Shown here piece after piece: positions 45,957-58,690 of a DNA stretch of 64,000 nucleotides (within the stretch, counting starts at the first letter, position 1; every line of letters starts with the position of its first letter). The translations under genes and the position numbers were made by a program. The stretch is from assembly GCF_030272615.1 (NCBI RefSeq), contig NC_081413.1, positions 447,122,538 to 447,186,537 on the forward strand, read 5' to 3'. Below the pieces are notes generated by a model. That model was not told where the DNA came from, did no database searches, and saw only the letters and a list, made by a program, of their open reading frames with translations. The DNA is from Cryptomeria japonica. Taxonomy: Eukaryota; Streptophyta; Pinopsida; Cupressales; Cupressaceae.

Positions 45957-47218
45957 TGTTAGGATAACTGATGAAAAATTGAGAGGGAGGGGTGAACTTG
46001 TTGTTAATAGATTATAACTTTTAATCCACAATACAACCTTAGAAAATTCAAGTACCCATAAAGAACATACAGATGCTGGTAGGAACATATACTAGTAAAC
46101 AATACAACTTAACAATTAACCAGATAATCAATGCAAAGAAACCATACCACATAACACCATGATTTGTACATGGAAAGCCCAGAAAGGGATATACCATGAT
46201 CAGAAGCCTACCCATGGTCAGATGATACTTCTACAGAAAGTATGTGATACAATGAGGGGCCTGTACTTGCAGGAAGGCATAGTACCTAGAGCATACTACT
46301 CATTACAAAAGAATCTCACTGACTATAGAGAGGCTACAACCATCTCAGGATAAATGGACAACAATCCAATAGAGTGAACTGCCAGAAATAGCATCTACCA
46401 TGCCTGATTACAGTCTCGGTTAAGCTCAAAGTTGAAGGACTAAATCCTTTTCTGAATCCAATTCTATCATCAATGATGGACCAACTCCTCTACCTGAATG
46501 ATATTACAATATTTGCACATTACATTCCTTGACCATGACCTTTTCAATAACCATGATACTCTACAAAGAGTTTCTACCTCTTATTTATACAAACGCTAAG
46601 GCCTAAACTGATTAGGTCGGCCACCTAAAATATATTACAATAAGATAATTACATAATTCCATATTATAATGATATGCCATGTCGGCTTAAGACCAAAACA
46701 ACAATAAAAAATCCATAAATCATCTTGAAACATCCCGATAACATGTAGAGTACACATTAGCATGATACGGGTTGATAACCTAGATAGGTACTGGACCTAT
46801 TCTGGGTCCACCATGCCAAAGCAATGTCTTCAAGTAGTTGAAGCATGATCAAAGAACATCTTTAGCATCTTGAAATCCATGAATAAGTTGCACCAACACC
46901 AATTATGGATCCTGTCACAATTCCTCAATGAAAGCTCTGTCGGTAAGGGTTTACTAGAGTGTATGATTATATCCAATTACCAAGACAATACCAACTGACC
47001 AAAACATGCTCATGGAGCATATAACACATGAAATCAAACATACTTCACTGATCCAAACATGCCAGAAGTATCCAACAGATAGTCTCTTCTACCGGTAACA
47101 CTAGATCTTCTACTGGTAACCAAAACTTGTCTATCGATAACCAATCATAACAACTAGTGTTGAAATCAATTAACAAAAATCAATGCAACACATAACCAAT
47201 TTATCCATAATGCTAACA
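45957..47218 (-). repeat. Element H 3' LTR
   Basis: It runs tgttaggataactg...cataatgctaaca and is followed by the polypurine tract (minus strand caaagggggagac, about 47219-47231). The minus-strand TATA box tataaata is at 46582-46589. Confidence 0.9.
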
Positions 47219-47566
47219 GTCTCCCCCTTTGGCATTGATGGGAACACTAGATGTGAAAAACATCTAAGTACCAAGAAATGCCAAAAAAGTCTCCCCCTGC
47301 AAAAGACAACCAACAATCTTCTGAATATCAATAGCTCTCCCCCTGTGAATGATATCTCTATAAGATTTTTCTCTAAATGATTTTTCACATTACTATCACT
47401 CCCCATTTGAAATCAATGCCAGAAATATGATAAAAATATCAAAGAAAAACCTCTGAATCTCAAAGCTGACTACTCCCTCTGAGTAGTAGAACCACTCATC
47501 AATGTTGAAATGAATAATGTCTCTAATAATGCATGTCAGACTGATGACAAAATTCATCTATCAAGT

Positions 47567-49329
47567 CTCTGCCGGAGGGGCAGAAACCCCTAACCTATGT
47601 CTCAAATACTCAAATGATTCCTTAGATAGTGGTTTAGTGAATATATCTGCAATCTATTCTTTAGTCTTCACATAAACCAATTTGACTTCCTTTGCTTCTA
47701 CCTTGTCCTTCAGAAAGTTATACTTTATTGAAATATACTTACTCTTAGAGTGAAATACTGGATTCTTAGACATGTCAATAGCAACAAAGTTATCACAGTA
47801 GATAACTATCGGTTCACTACAATAGCTTCTGTAGTAGATAAAGAAATGCATGACTGTTTTTTGCTGATCCATGAAACCAATTTCTTTCCAACAAAGAAAG
47901 CTCCACCAGAAGTGCTCTTCTTGTCATCAGTATCACCTGCCCAATCTGAGTCAGTATATGCACATAAAGTGAAATCATCATTATATTCTGTTGTTCCTTG
48001 CAAATACCAAAATATTCTCTTTACTACACATTCATGATTTTCTTTAGGATTACTTTGCTATCTTGAAACAATACTTACTGCATTCATAATATCAGGTCTA
48101 GTCTGAGTTAGATATAACAAAGAACTAATCACAAACTTATACCTTATCGAATTTACCAGTGTAGAAGTATCCTTGATATACTTTCTCACTTGTCACCATA
48201 GGAGTACTTACCGGTTTGGAATTATCCATACCAAACTTTTTCAACAATTCCCTCAGATATTTAGTTTGATAGATAAAATGCCTTTATTAGTTTGAGTAAT
48301 ATGCAAACCTAAGAAAAATTTCATCTCACCAATCATGGACATTTCAAATTCATTCTTCATGTTGTTAGAAAATTCCATGCACAATTTATCTTCTCCTCCA
48401 AAAACAATATCATCAACAAATACTTCAATAATCAGAATATCATTATCAGTGATCTTATAATATAAATTACTGTTAGCACTTCCTTTAGTAAAACCAAACT
48501 TCAAAAGATATTTATCCAACCTTGCATACCAAGCTCTAGGAGCTTGTTTCACACCATATAAATCTTTCTTCAGTCTGCAAACCATATCTTTATCATCTAT
48601 CAGTGAAAATCAATTAGGTTTCTCAATGTATACTTCTTCCTCAAGCTCACCATTCAAAAATGCACATTTAACATCCATCTGGTAAACCTTATAGTTCTTG
48701 TAAGCTGCATAGGCAAGAAATAGTCTAACAACTTCAATTCTAGCTACAGGTACAAATGTCTCACCATAATCAATTCCTTCCATTTGAGAATATCCTTTAC
48801 AAACCAATCTCGCCTTACTCCTTACAACTCGACCATCCTCATTCAGTTTATTCCTAAAAACCCATTTAGTTCCAATAACATTCTTATTTTGAGGCCGGGG
48901 AACTAAAGACCAAGTTTCATTCTTCTCTATTTGATCCAATTCATCTTCCTTAGCCTTTAACCAATGTTTATCCTTACAAGCTTCAATAAAAGTTGTCCGT
49001 TCAACTTGAGAAATAAGACATACCTCTTCATTTGTCAGTTTTCTTCTTGTCATAACTCCCTTGTTCCTATCTACAATGATTTGATCTTTAGAATCATTTA
49101 ATCTTACATAAGTTGGTGTCTTTTAAACTTTAGGTTCACTACTCTGATCATCAGTCATAGTTGAATTTTCTAATTGTGCTTGTGTAACTATCTCAACTTC
49201 TTGTACCAGTTGAGGCATTGCTGGTTCATTTATGATCATTGCCACTATCGGTTCCCTGTCATATGATATAGAATGATTTTTGTACTGCTCATCCACTTTC
49301 ACATTAGCACTCTCAACAACTTTTTGCAA
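47567..49329 (-). pseudogene. Element H reverse transcriptase and RNase H
   Basis: RT begins near 49053 ([16 protein letters not shown], then [19 protein letters not shown]). It passes [19 protein letters not shown] and YGVKQAPRAWYARLDKYLLK, with catalytic EVFVDDIVFGG. A break follows at about 48253, where GILSIKLNI replaces the expected sequence. RNase H follows with YTDSDWAGDTDDKKSTSGG, VIYCDNFVAIDMSKN and VKLVYVKTKE, ending near 47567 just before the polypurine tract. The YTDSDWAGD catalytic motif is intact. Confidence 0.85.
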
Positions 49330-50605
49330 TATTTTGTTATAACATCTATATGCTTTGCTTAGAATTGAATAACCAATAAATATCCCTTTATCACATCTAG
49401 GATCAAACTTTCCAATTGAATCATCTCTTTTGATATAGCATTTACTTCCAAAAATTCTGAAATATTTAACAGTAGGTGTATGTCCAAACCATAGTTCATA
49501 AGGAGTCTTACTGGTTTCACCTTTGATGTGAAATCAATTGAATGTGTAGACTGTTGTATTCACTCCTTTTGTCCAGTAGATATGAGGAAATTTGGCTTCA
49601 ATCATCATAGATCTTGTTGCATCCAAAATGGTTTTGTTCTCTCTTTCCACTACTCCAGTTTGCTGACGAGTCATAGGTGTAGATCACTATCTCCTGATTC
49701 CATTTGTCCCAAAATAACTATTAAAATCATGAGAAGTGAACTCATCGCCATGATCTGATCTTAGACATATGATTTTCAATCCAATTTCTGTTTCAACCTT
49801 TTCTTTAAAGATCCTAAATTTCTCAAAAGTTTCAGACCTATCCCTTATAAAAGTCACCCACATCATTCTAGAATAGTCATCAATAATCAACATGAAATAC
49901 CTATCACCTTGAAAACTTCTAGTCCTTTCTGGACCACATAAGTCAGTGCGAATCAAATCATATATATCATTAGATTTTTCATGTATGCTCTTAAAATAAC
50001 TTCTAACCTGCTTACCCAATTGACATTCCTTACATACTGAATTATGAGGCTTCATAATCTTAGGTATATCTCTAACTGCCTTAGTTGAACTGATCTTAAC
50101 AATACAATCAAAATTAACATGACACAACCTCTTATTCCATAGCTAATTCTCATCAATATGAGCAATCAAGCATATCTTATTACCAATGTTCACGTGAAAT
50201 ATATTACCTCTGTCTAAATACCGATTGCAATCTCCAAACCAGTCTTGTTAATGATTTTGCATTTTCTATCTTTAAACTAAAGTTGAAAACCCTTATCAAC
50301 CAATTGACCAACACTCAAAACATTATGCTTTAAACCTTCTACATAATAGACATTATCAGTATTATGCTTTCCATCCAAAGAAACAATACCTCTACCTTTG
50401 ATCATACATGCCTTGTCATCTCCAAATATGACTTGACTGCCATTGTATTCTTCCAGTGATGAAATTTCCCTTTATCTCCAGTCATATGATGTGAGCATCC
50501 ACTATCAATTGCCCATTCATCCTTATCTTCAACTTTTGCTGCCAGGGCCTTCTCCTCATTTTTGATAGCCGGTTCTGGTTCATCTTCCTTAAAAGAATAG
50601 AACAC
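49330..50605 (-). pseudogene. Element H protease and integrase
   Basis: Protease motif: DEWAIDSGCSHHMTGDKGKF at about 50460-50520. After one frame break comes the zinc/pre-integrase region (CHVNFDCIVKISSTKA, CKECQLGKQV). The integrase core keeps its acidic residues: LIRTDLCGPE, MLIIDDYSRMMWV and CLRSDHGDEF. The C-terminal part reads TPYELWFGHTPTVKYFRIFG, then DKGIFIGYS. Stops at 49687 and near 49540 interrupt it. Compared with element I, the catalytic aspartates are unmutated. Confidence 0.85.
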
Positions 50606-50639
50606 CCATTATTTTCCATTTCTTCATCCACTAGTAGAG

Positions 50640-51676
50640 TCTTCTGCCAGTTCATCTCCAGAGTCATCAGTTACTCCTTCCTCATTTTCTAGGTAGCATT
50701 GTTTACTTTTGTTGAATCTATATCTATTCTGGTTTGACTTAAAATATTTCTTAACTCTTTCCTCAAACCTTGCATTCCTTTCAGGACATCTAGATGCAAA
50801 ATGACCAATCTTATTACATACAAAACATTTAAAAGGTTCTTTTCCTTCATACTTACTTCTAGTTGGTCCTTTAGGTACTCTTCTAGCAAATAAGGCTTCA
50901 AGTTTCTCAAGTTCTTAATCTTCTTTCCTCATGTCTTCTAGTTATTTTGCATGTAGGGCTTTCTAATCACTTTTGCCGGTAGATGATGATGATGATGATG
51001 ATGCATGAAAAGAAGGTTTTAGACTTTACAACTCCAGAAGATCCAAATTCTTCAAGCTCAAAAGCAGATAATTTCCCAATTAGAATGTCTTCGTTAACTT
51101 AAGTGTTTTCCATTGTTCTTAACTCATTAATTGTAGTTGCCTTCATCTTGTAAGCTGGTGGAAGGGCTCTCAAGACTTTGGAAACTATTTTATTTTTTAT
51201 TAGAAATCCTCCACAACATTGAATTCCCATAACAATCTCATTTACTCTTTCCATAATTACAACAATTCTCTCATTATCTTCCATTTTCAAGTTTTCATAT
51301 CTTACCCGATAACCATCAAGTTTAGCAAGTTTGATAGTAGGATCACCTTCATTCAAAGTTTCCAATTTATCCCACATAACCTTAGCCGATGATTTATCAG
51401 TCAATCCCATGATTTGCTGATCAGCAAGTGCACATAGGAGGGCTCTCTAGCTCTGCAATCATTTTCAATATTCTTATCCAAGTCTACAGGAGCAGGATTG
51501 CTAGATGTTGGATCATAAGGTGTGTATCCTTTCTCAGTGATCTCCCAAATGTGCTAGCCAAGACATCTAAGATGAGTCTCCATTTGAATTTTCCATATCC
51601 TATAATTTTTTCCATCAAGCTTAGGGATTTCTCTTCTGAAAATAGTTGTTGCTGGATTAGAAGTGTTAGTTGCCAT
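50640..51676 (-). pseudogene. Element H gag
   Basis: ATG 51676 opens MATNTSNPATTIFRREIPKL, a typical copia gag start. The capsid-like part (SSAKVMWDKLETLNEGDPT, then YKMKATTINELRTMEN) is at 51099-51410. A serine run is encoded by a (CAT)7-like microsatellite near 50984-51004, in a linker. One zinc knuckle follows (CYVCNKIGHFASRCP, about 50785-50830 with a slight frame shift). Stops lie near 51559, 51099 and 50917. The protein would form the particle. Confidence 0.75.
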
Positions 51677-51735
51677 AGGATCTACCTCAAGCAGTTAAGT
51701 TTTTGCAAAAAGAGGATGAAATCTCGAATACCAAT

Positions 51736-53023
51736 TGTTAAGATATTCGGTAAACAACAGACAGGGGGGGGGGGGTGAATCAGTTATTAACATATTATAA
51801 CTTTTAATCCACAATACAACCTTTTAACAAATTAAGTATTGGTAAAGCACACATAGATGCCGATAGGAACACATACTGGTAAACATTATATGTTAACAAT
51901 TAACCAGATAATCAATGCAAAGAAACCATACCACATAACACCATGATTTGTACGTGGAAAACTCAGAAAGGGAAAAACCACGGTGGGAAGCCTACCCACA
52001 GTCAGATGATACTTCTACAGAAAGTATGTGATACAATGAGGGGCCTGCACTTGTAGGAAGGCACACTACCTAGAGCTACTGCTCAATACAAAAGAGTCTC
52101 ACTGATTATAGAGAGGCTAGAACCATCTCAGGATAAATGGACAACAATATAATAGAGTGAACTACCAGAAATAACATCTACCATGGCTGATTACAGTCCC
52201 GATTAAGCTCAATATCAGAGGACTAAATCCTCTTCTGAATCCAATTTGATCACCAATGATCGACCAAATCCTTTGCTTGAATGATATTACAATATTCTCA
52301 CATTACATTACTTGACCATGACCTTTTCAATAACCATGATACTCTACAAAGAGTTTCTACCTCTTATTTATACAAACCCTAAGGCCTAAACTGATTAGGT
52401 CAGCCACCTAAAAGATATTACAATAAGATCATTGCATAATTCCATATTACAATGATATGCCATGTTGACTTAAGACCATAACAACAATAAAAAATCCATA
52501 AATCATCTTGAAACATCCTGATAATATGTAGAGTACACGTTAGCATGATACCAGTCCATAACCTAGATAGGTACTGAACCTATTCTGGGTCCACCATGCC
52601 AAAGCAATGTCTTCAAGCAGTTGAAGCACAATCAAAGAACATCTTCAGCATCTTGAAATCCATGAAGAAGTTGCACCAACACCAATTATGCATCTTGTCA
52701 TGATTCCTCAATGAAAGCTCTATCGGTAAAGCCTTAAACCAATGTGGGTAAGGGTTTACCAGAGTGTATGCTAGTATCCAATTACCAAGTCAATACCAAC
52801 TGACCAAAACATGCTCATGGATCATATAACACATGAAATCAAACATACTTCACTAATCCAAACATGCCAGAAGTGTCCAATAGATAGTCTCTTCTGCTAG
52901 TAACACTAGATCTTCTACGGATAACCAAAACTTGTCTGTCAGTAACCAATCATAACACCTAGTGTTGACATCAATGACAAAACATCAATGCAACACATAA
53001 TCAATTCATTCATAATTCCAACA
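51736..53023 (-). repeat. Element H 5' LTR with TATA box
   Basis: It runs tgttaagatattcgg...cataattccaaca and has a 12-13 G run near its left end (about 51762-51774). The minus-strand TATA box tataaata is at 52365-52372. A degraded primer site (tggtattcgaga, minus strand) lies just inside at about 51723-51734. Confidence 0.9.
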
Positions 53024-53028
53024 AGCCT

Positions 53029-53437
53029 TTCATAAGAAAATCAATCTTGGCCCTCCATTGGCCTCCTCCAATCTATAGATTAAAGCATCTTTCCTTCTCA
53101 AAGGGGAGTCTTCCATTCTTCTATCCTTATGCTGCCAAACTTATCCTCCTATCACATTTCATCATAATCCTCTATGAAATCATTTTATTCATCAACCAAA
53201 TCCAAATCCTTAGTCCATAAATCTTGTTGAGCACTTGAGAGCAATCCACATCTATAACAAGCAAGGAGAAAATCAAGTGGACCATCAAAAGGGGCACCTT
53301 CACTTCATCAAGCTCAATTTGAGGAACAAGTGGAGATCTATGGAGGTATAATTGTGTTTAATGCATTTGTTTAATGTTTTATGCATAATTCTGTTCAAAC
53401 TAATAGTTTATCTTTCCAATATGATTCCCTTGGTTCA
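53029..53437 (+). repeat. Element C 5' LTR, second part
   Basis: This continues the LTR after element H (ttcataagaaaatcaatc...) and ends cttggttca, matching 61416-61834. No standard primer-binding site follows; the next bases are tttttgcatgactgg. Confidence 0.9.
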
Positions 53438-55646
53438 TTTTTGCATGACTGGAGGGACCCACGTCCCTAAATTTAATATTTTTATCAAGTTTTTTACAAT
53501 ATTTTAGTTGTAGGTGATGGAATAGCATGAGTGAAATAGGATCAGCGCAGGTGACAAGGTCTTTGGTGCATGCACAAATGCTTCAGTGCGAGCGATTTGA
53601 ATTTGAATCTATCTAGCCGCCTTTTTTGCAAGTCTCCTGATCAATGTGACCATTGTGAGAATAGTACATCTACTTGCAACATTCTTCTATTCACTTTCCT
53701 ATTCTTCTTTTTACACATGCTACTTTTTGTTGTAATCAGTCATCTTAAAAACACAAAAAAAAGGCCAAATAAAGTAAAATTAAAAAAAAAATTAGTTAGA
53801 TCTCCTTATCTAACCTTTTTTTTTCTTTTAGTGTCACTTTAGCATGAGCGCTCTACAAATAGCGCGAGCACTCTGGAAACATCTCACTCATTTTTCAAAA
53901 TTTGAATTTTCACATTTATACTAACCTACTTTTGTGTTTTAGTGCGAGTGCACGTGCTTCAGTGCGACCAACTACATGTCCTATCCAAGCAGTCCAAGAC
54001 ATATTTTAGAATACTAATCCACTATTTTGTAGGTTCCCTAGGGAGATATAAACAAACATTATGTCTTTTAATTATTTTCTTAGGCATTTAAATTTCATTG
54101 GGTAAAAGAACAATTATCTTTATGTGTTAGAGGAAAGTTTAGAGGTAGGAGAGTAATCTCTTGTATGTATAGACAATCAGAAATCCAGACCCTTGAAACT
54201 TTTCTCATTTACTTGCACTCTTTTTACCCTTAGTGGGCCTGCCCTCCCGATTTGGTGAGAGGGGAACGACCTAAGTGAGTATGGCTAAAACCCAAACATT
54301 CCAACTCACTATAATAAATAGCTCTTTTGAGATGAAAATCTTAGAGGACGGAGCTATTTGATTTTATATTCATATTAAGCACTTTGTAGGGTCCCTTGAG
54401 GTCTAAATCATGCTTGTGTGACTACCATTGTGTTTGGTACTTTGTTGGGCTATAGGCCTTAATCACCCTTGTGCAACTACAAAGAGTAGTCTTCGAATGG
54501 AAATCCTTACTAAGAACCCTAGGAATATAAACTACCTGGTTCACCTCTGAAAGGTGAACAATCTTTGTGCAAGGGAGATAGTAACTCCCCCAAGAGACTT
54601 TCCATATCATTACCCCATTATCATTTGGAATTAGCTAATAAGGCATCGAGAATCCATTGCATGAAACTCAGTGGCTGTATTTTGATCAGCTATTGGGTGT
54701 GTACCTAAGTCAGCAAGTTAAGGTTTTCCTCCTCAGCCAACTTCCTAGGATAGAGCGTTGTGTTTGGATTCTCTATTTGTGTCAGTGGACAATGTGTATT
54801 CATTGCATGATATCTCTTGCCAAGTCCATCCTTCCTTGAACCAATAAATCCTCCCTCTTTCTAGATTCCATCTTGTCATCATCAAATCCCTAATCCATTT
54901 CTATCTATCCAAGCGATTCTCCAATCCCCAATCCACTTTCATTCATCCAAACAATCATCCTTCCTCAACCAACAATTTTGTCCAAATCATTCATCTAACT
55001 TTGGGTAGCCTCCCCCCTTTCTTCTTCCTATTATCTATCCATTCTTCCATAATCATTCTCCTTCTAATCCAATCAAATCTCTAAAATTCCAATCAACCAA
55101 TCAATTCATCTTTTTAATCCCTCATCAATAAATCATCCAATCCTTTAATCCAACCATCCCTCAATAAATCAATCAACCTCATCCTAAGGTTGATACCTTG
55201 TGAGAGTTTTATTTAGACCTTTATTTTAAATAAAATCAATTATCTTGTCTTGTGTGCTTAGGACATCATCTCCCCCAAGCATATTTGCTCAATCCTTTTG
55301 TGGTCGATCCAGACCACTATCCTTTTATCTCCTCTTTGCTTAGGGTCATAAGTCTATCCTTACTAGAGGGATATTTGATCAATCTTCATAAGGTCTAAAT
55401 TTTATCCTACCTTTTTCATCACCAAGGTTTGTGGTTTTTATCATCAATCCTCCACCTGAAATCCTAATCTAAGGGCTAGGGTGTAATCTTCATCAATCCT
55501 TGATCAAGCCATCAACCAATCAAGTCAAATCCAAATCAAATCCAATCCATCATCATTTGTAGCCAAGTCCTAATCTGAATCATCTTCATCATCTTTCTCC
55601 TCCAAAAGATATTCATCCAATTCTAATCTAGTCCCTCATTCTTAAC
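53438..55646 (+). other. Element C leader
   Basis: No gene is seen here. The iterated motif agtgcgagcg or variants (near 53585, 53843, 53863, 53941 and 53962) occupies the place where E's leader has its CTCGTATGAG motif. From 54230 to 54740 it aligns with E (43330-43870). After about 54840 it becomes pyrimidine-rich with many ccatcc and aatcc words. Confidence 0.6.
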
Positions 55647-57020
55647 ATGGCTACCTAGAATTTCAAAGCTTGGTATGAGCATATGCTCATGGAAGTTCAC
55701 AAACCACCTCAACCTACCTACCAGGTCAATCCCATAACCTCTCATCCATTTCATCTCAACACACTATATCCAATCCCAATCTATATCATATCTCTTATCC
55801 TTCCTCTACCTTTGAGAAGGGAAATCTATCTTATTCCCCACCTGTATCTCCATATTATCCCTCATCCACCTATATACCTTCATCTCCCCTCCCATCCATA
55901 TCACAATCCCCATCCTTTTACAACACATTAATTACCTCTACTCCCCATCCAAATCCTTTACTCCATAGTCCTCCAAGCATTAATCCTAATTCCCCAATCC
56001 ATTATCCCAATCCTCCATCCAATCCCAATCCTTCATCTAATCCCAATCCTCCATCGAATCCTAATCCTCTAAAATCTGTATTATCCACATCCTCCGAGTC
56101 CATCATCCATAATATTATCCAAGACCTTCTAGCAAAGGAGACAAAATCCCCTTCTTGAAATCAAGTTGCCTCGTCTCCTCAAGTCCTCCATCCACGTCCA
56201 TCACCTTTACCTCAAAAAAAATCCCACTCCCCCACACTTCATGTTAACACCATTCCTCCATCTACTCACATTGAATATTTTGTATCCTCCTCCATCACAT
56301 AACCCCCACAACTCCACACATGCCAAGAGATTGTTCCAATTCATGCTAGCATAGATTTCTCTTCACCTCAAGATCAAAGAATCCATCCATCTCATTATAC
56401 CTCTCCATCCCAAAATCCATGTCTGCTCTCTACTCCATCTCATAATCCCATCCCCTCCACTCCATCTTGTGATTCCATCCCCTCTACCCCTTCTCAAGAG
56501 GAAATAATCCCTCCATCCAATGCTCTCCTTCCATCTCAAGATCCAGTCACCCCTCCCACTCCACCACATATTTCCATCCAAATTGAAGATCAAAATTTTC
56601 TTCTATCTCCATGTCATGATCCTAATCCATCTATAGATTCTAATCCTCCTTCCACATTCCATCTACCTCAAAATGGACTTGCATCTTGTTTCTAAATTAA
56701 TAAATATCCTACTAGGAAAACAAATGCTCAAGATGGTACATCTCCTATTCCTCCTAAATCCAAAATCCCTTCATATAAATCAAAACCGCACCATCCCTCG
56801 TCTTCCACATCCATTTTGGGACCCTATATTCCAAAGCTAAATCCTCCATTCCTTCCATCCATTTTGGCTCCTTACATCCCTCCATCCACCACTCCATCAC
56901 CTCAAATAATCCCTAAGAAAGATCAACAACAACATACATCCTTAAATCCCTTCCAACATTCTCCGTCCACCATCCCATCCATAAAATACGTCAACCCTTC
57001 ATCCTCATTAATGCAGAGGT
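55647..57020 (+). pseudogene. Element C Pro/Ser/Asn-rich frame
   Basis: An ATG at 55647 opens MAT-stop-NFKAWYEHMLMEVHK. After a frame change the third frame (from about 55980) stays nearly open to 57037. It reads low-complexity protein: NPNPPSNPNPSSNPNPP-type repeats, SIIHNIIQDLLAKETKS, TPSHNPIPSTPS and GPYIPKLNPPFLPS. Stops are few (about 56156, 56300 and 56692). The strand is almost free of G over long runs. A gag-like or linker origin is possible, but no domain is recognisable. Confidence 0.45.
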
Positions 57021-58690
57021 CAGCAGCAGTAGGGTGATAAACCCACCCACACACCTCTTGTCTTCTTCCTCTGATTATGTTTCACACCTAAACTATGAAA
57101 TCAAATTCTCACCACTAACCAAGCTGACACACACTCTTGCCCACTTCCTATGACCTATCAAGATCTTCCATAATGCTTAATTGAAGCACAAGACAATTAT
57201 TGGCTTTTGAGGACTAGACAAGCCCACTAATATAGGTCTACCAGTACAGGTTTCACAGTTTTACTGGTATAGGTTTCACAATTTTACCGGTACAAGTTTC
57301 ACTGGCTTACTGGTATTGGTCTACCAATTAGTAGCCCTATTTCACTATCTTTTGGTACTTTTCTCCAAACAACACCAAACAAAACTTTAACAAAATTTAT
57401 CTTTGAGACACCCTTTTGGGATCACTAACAGATTTGAAAAGATTGGATTTCCACCCTATTCCCACACTCTTCAACACCTAATTGGTTACAGGCCTAATTG
57501 ATCAGGTTAGACTGGTCTCACAAAAGAGGTATGGAAAATGGGATCACAGGAATGTTCCAACTTTTCAGGAAGTTTCTCCTATGTTAAAACACACAGTTTC
57601 AACACTTCAACTCATCATCTCATCATTGTTCATTGTCTGCTCAAAGAAAATCTAATCTAAACCCTCAACCAGTTTAGACTAGGGATTGGTGGTACTATAC
57701 CAACCAACTCTTTTGACCTAGCCCCTATGGAATCTCAAAATAAATGTCCCCATCTAGAATTCTACCCATGGCCATTGGATCCCAAGGAGTAGACTATGAG
57801 TTAGGGTCTTATTTGCATTGTAAACCTTGAAAATGGAGGGTTTCAACCTGTAGAAAATAAACATTTGTAACTTCTACTAAACTTTACTTCAAGAGGTCAG
57901 AACTAATGCATTGGAAAGGTGTTTCGGACTTATTCCTTACCAGATCAAAACTTCATCAGTAATTCTCATGCTCTGTACGGATTGTACAAAAAAATATCTC
58001 TGTATGGCAAAATCAATTTTGTCCTATTTACTTTCTCCACCAAACTTTAAAAAACCTTTTACACACCTTCCTATGGTTTTCCACATATATATAAACCACT
58101 TCCAATGTCCATAACCAACTTTTGAATAGTTAGGACCATTGGAGAAGTAGTTGTCATCCTACCGGCAACTTTGAAAAGTTGCTTAACAACAAATGCAACA
58201 TTTTTCAATTTAGAACAACACCGGTTATAAACTACCTAGACCTTATGGAAACAAATCCAAGGTCATTATTTACTCCAACACCTAAGACAACATCCTAGAC
58301 ATACTAACTTTGACAAAATCCAAATTCCAAGCCTTCATGGCCTAATAGACCTCTAGGATTATATGCTCACCTAAGAGATTATTGACCATACAAAATAGGC
58401 ATTTAGTTAAATAAAGGTTGATCATTGATCCAACCCACAATTACAAGATAAATGAACCTATAGACAACACCATGTGCTTTTAAATTAGTTGTGTAATGAA
58501 ATGTGCTCTGCACAACTCATGCACCCATCCCATTGCTATTGGAAGCAATTTGGATGCCTAATCTAAAAAGCATAAAGCTCAAAATCCACAAAAATTAAAG
58601 GATCAACATGTCCCCTCAAAATTACATGCTCAAAAGAAAAATATGATCCGAAAGAAAGGACAATCCAAAAGGCCACAAATGGCCCAAAAG
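57021..58690 (+). other. Element C internal segment of different composition
   Basis: The CCATCC-rich pattern stops near 57020 and resumes near 58700. Between them the DNA is of ordinary composition with no ORF I can support. It may be a further old insertion, but I could not find matching ends or a TSD. It contains the short tandem repeat at 57224-57335. Confidence 0.4.
57224..57335 (+). repeat. Short tandem repeat, ~23-bp unit, four copies
   Basis: Units of the type ttttactggtataggtttca occur four times with substitutions (ccagtacagg, ctggtatagg, ccggtacaag, ctggtattgg). The variable position is always the ccggta core. Confidence 0.65.

Larger units (their letters stand above)
45957..53023 (-). 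mobile_element. Element H: complete Ty1/copia, nested in the LTR of C
   Basis: This 7.07-kb element has LTRs of 1,262 and 1,288 bp and a perfect agcct TSD (45952-45956, 53024-53028). On the minus strand it reads gag, protease, integrase, RT, RNase H. The PPT signature ccaaagggggaga and LTR C-tract suggest the SIRE/Maximus-like branch (inference), but it has no ORF after pol. It carries stops yet keeps most catalytic residues. Confidence 0.9.

Noticed and set aside
50980-51005. The ATG/CAT microsatellite as a separate functional repeat.
   Set aside because: It lies inside the gag linker of H and encodes a serine run. Slippage is enough to explain it.
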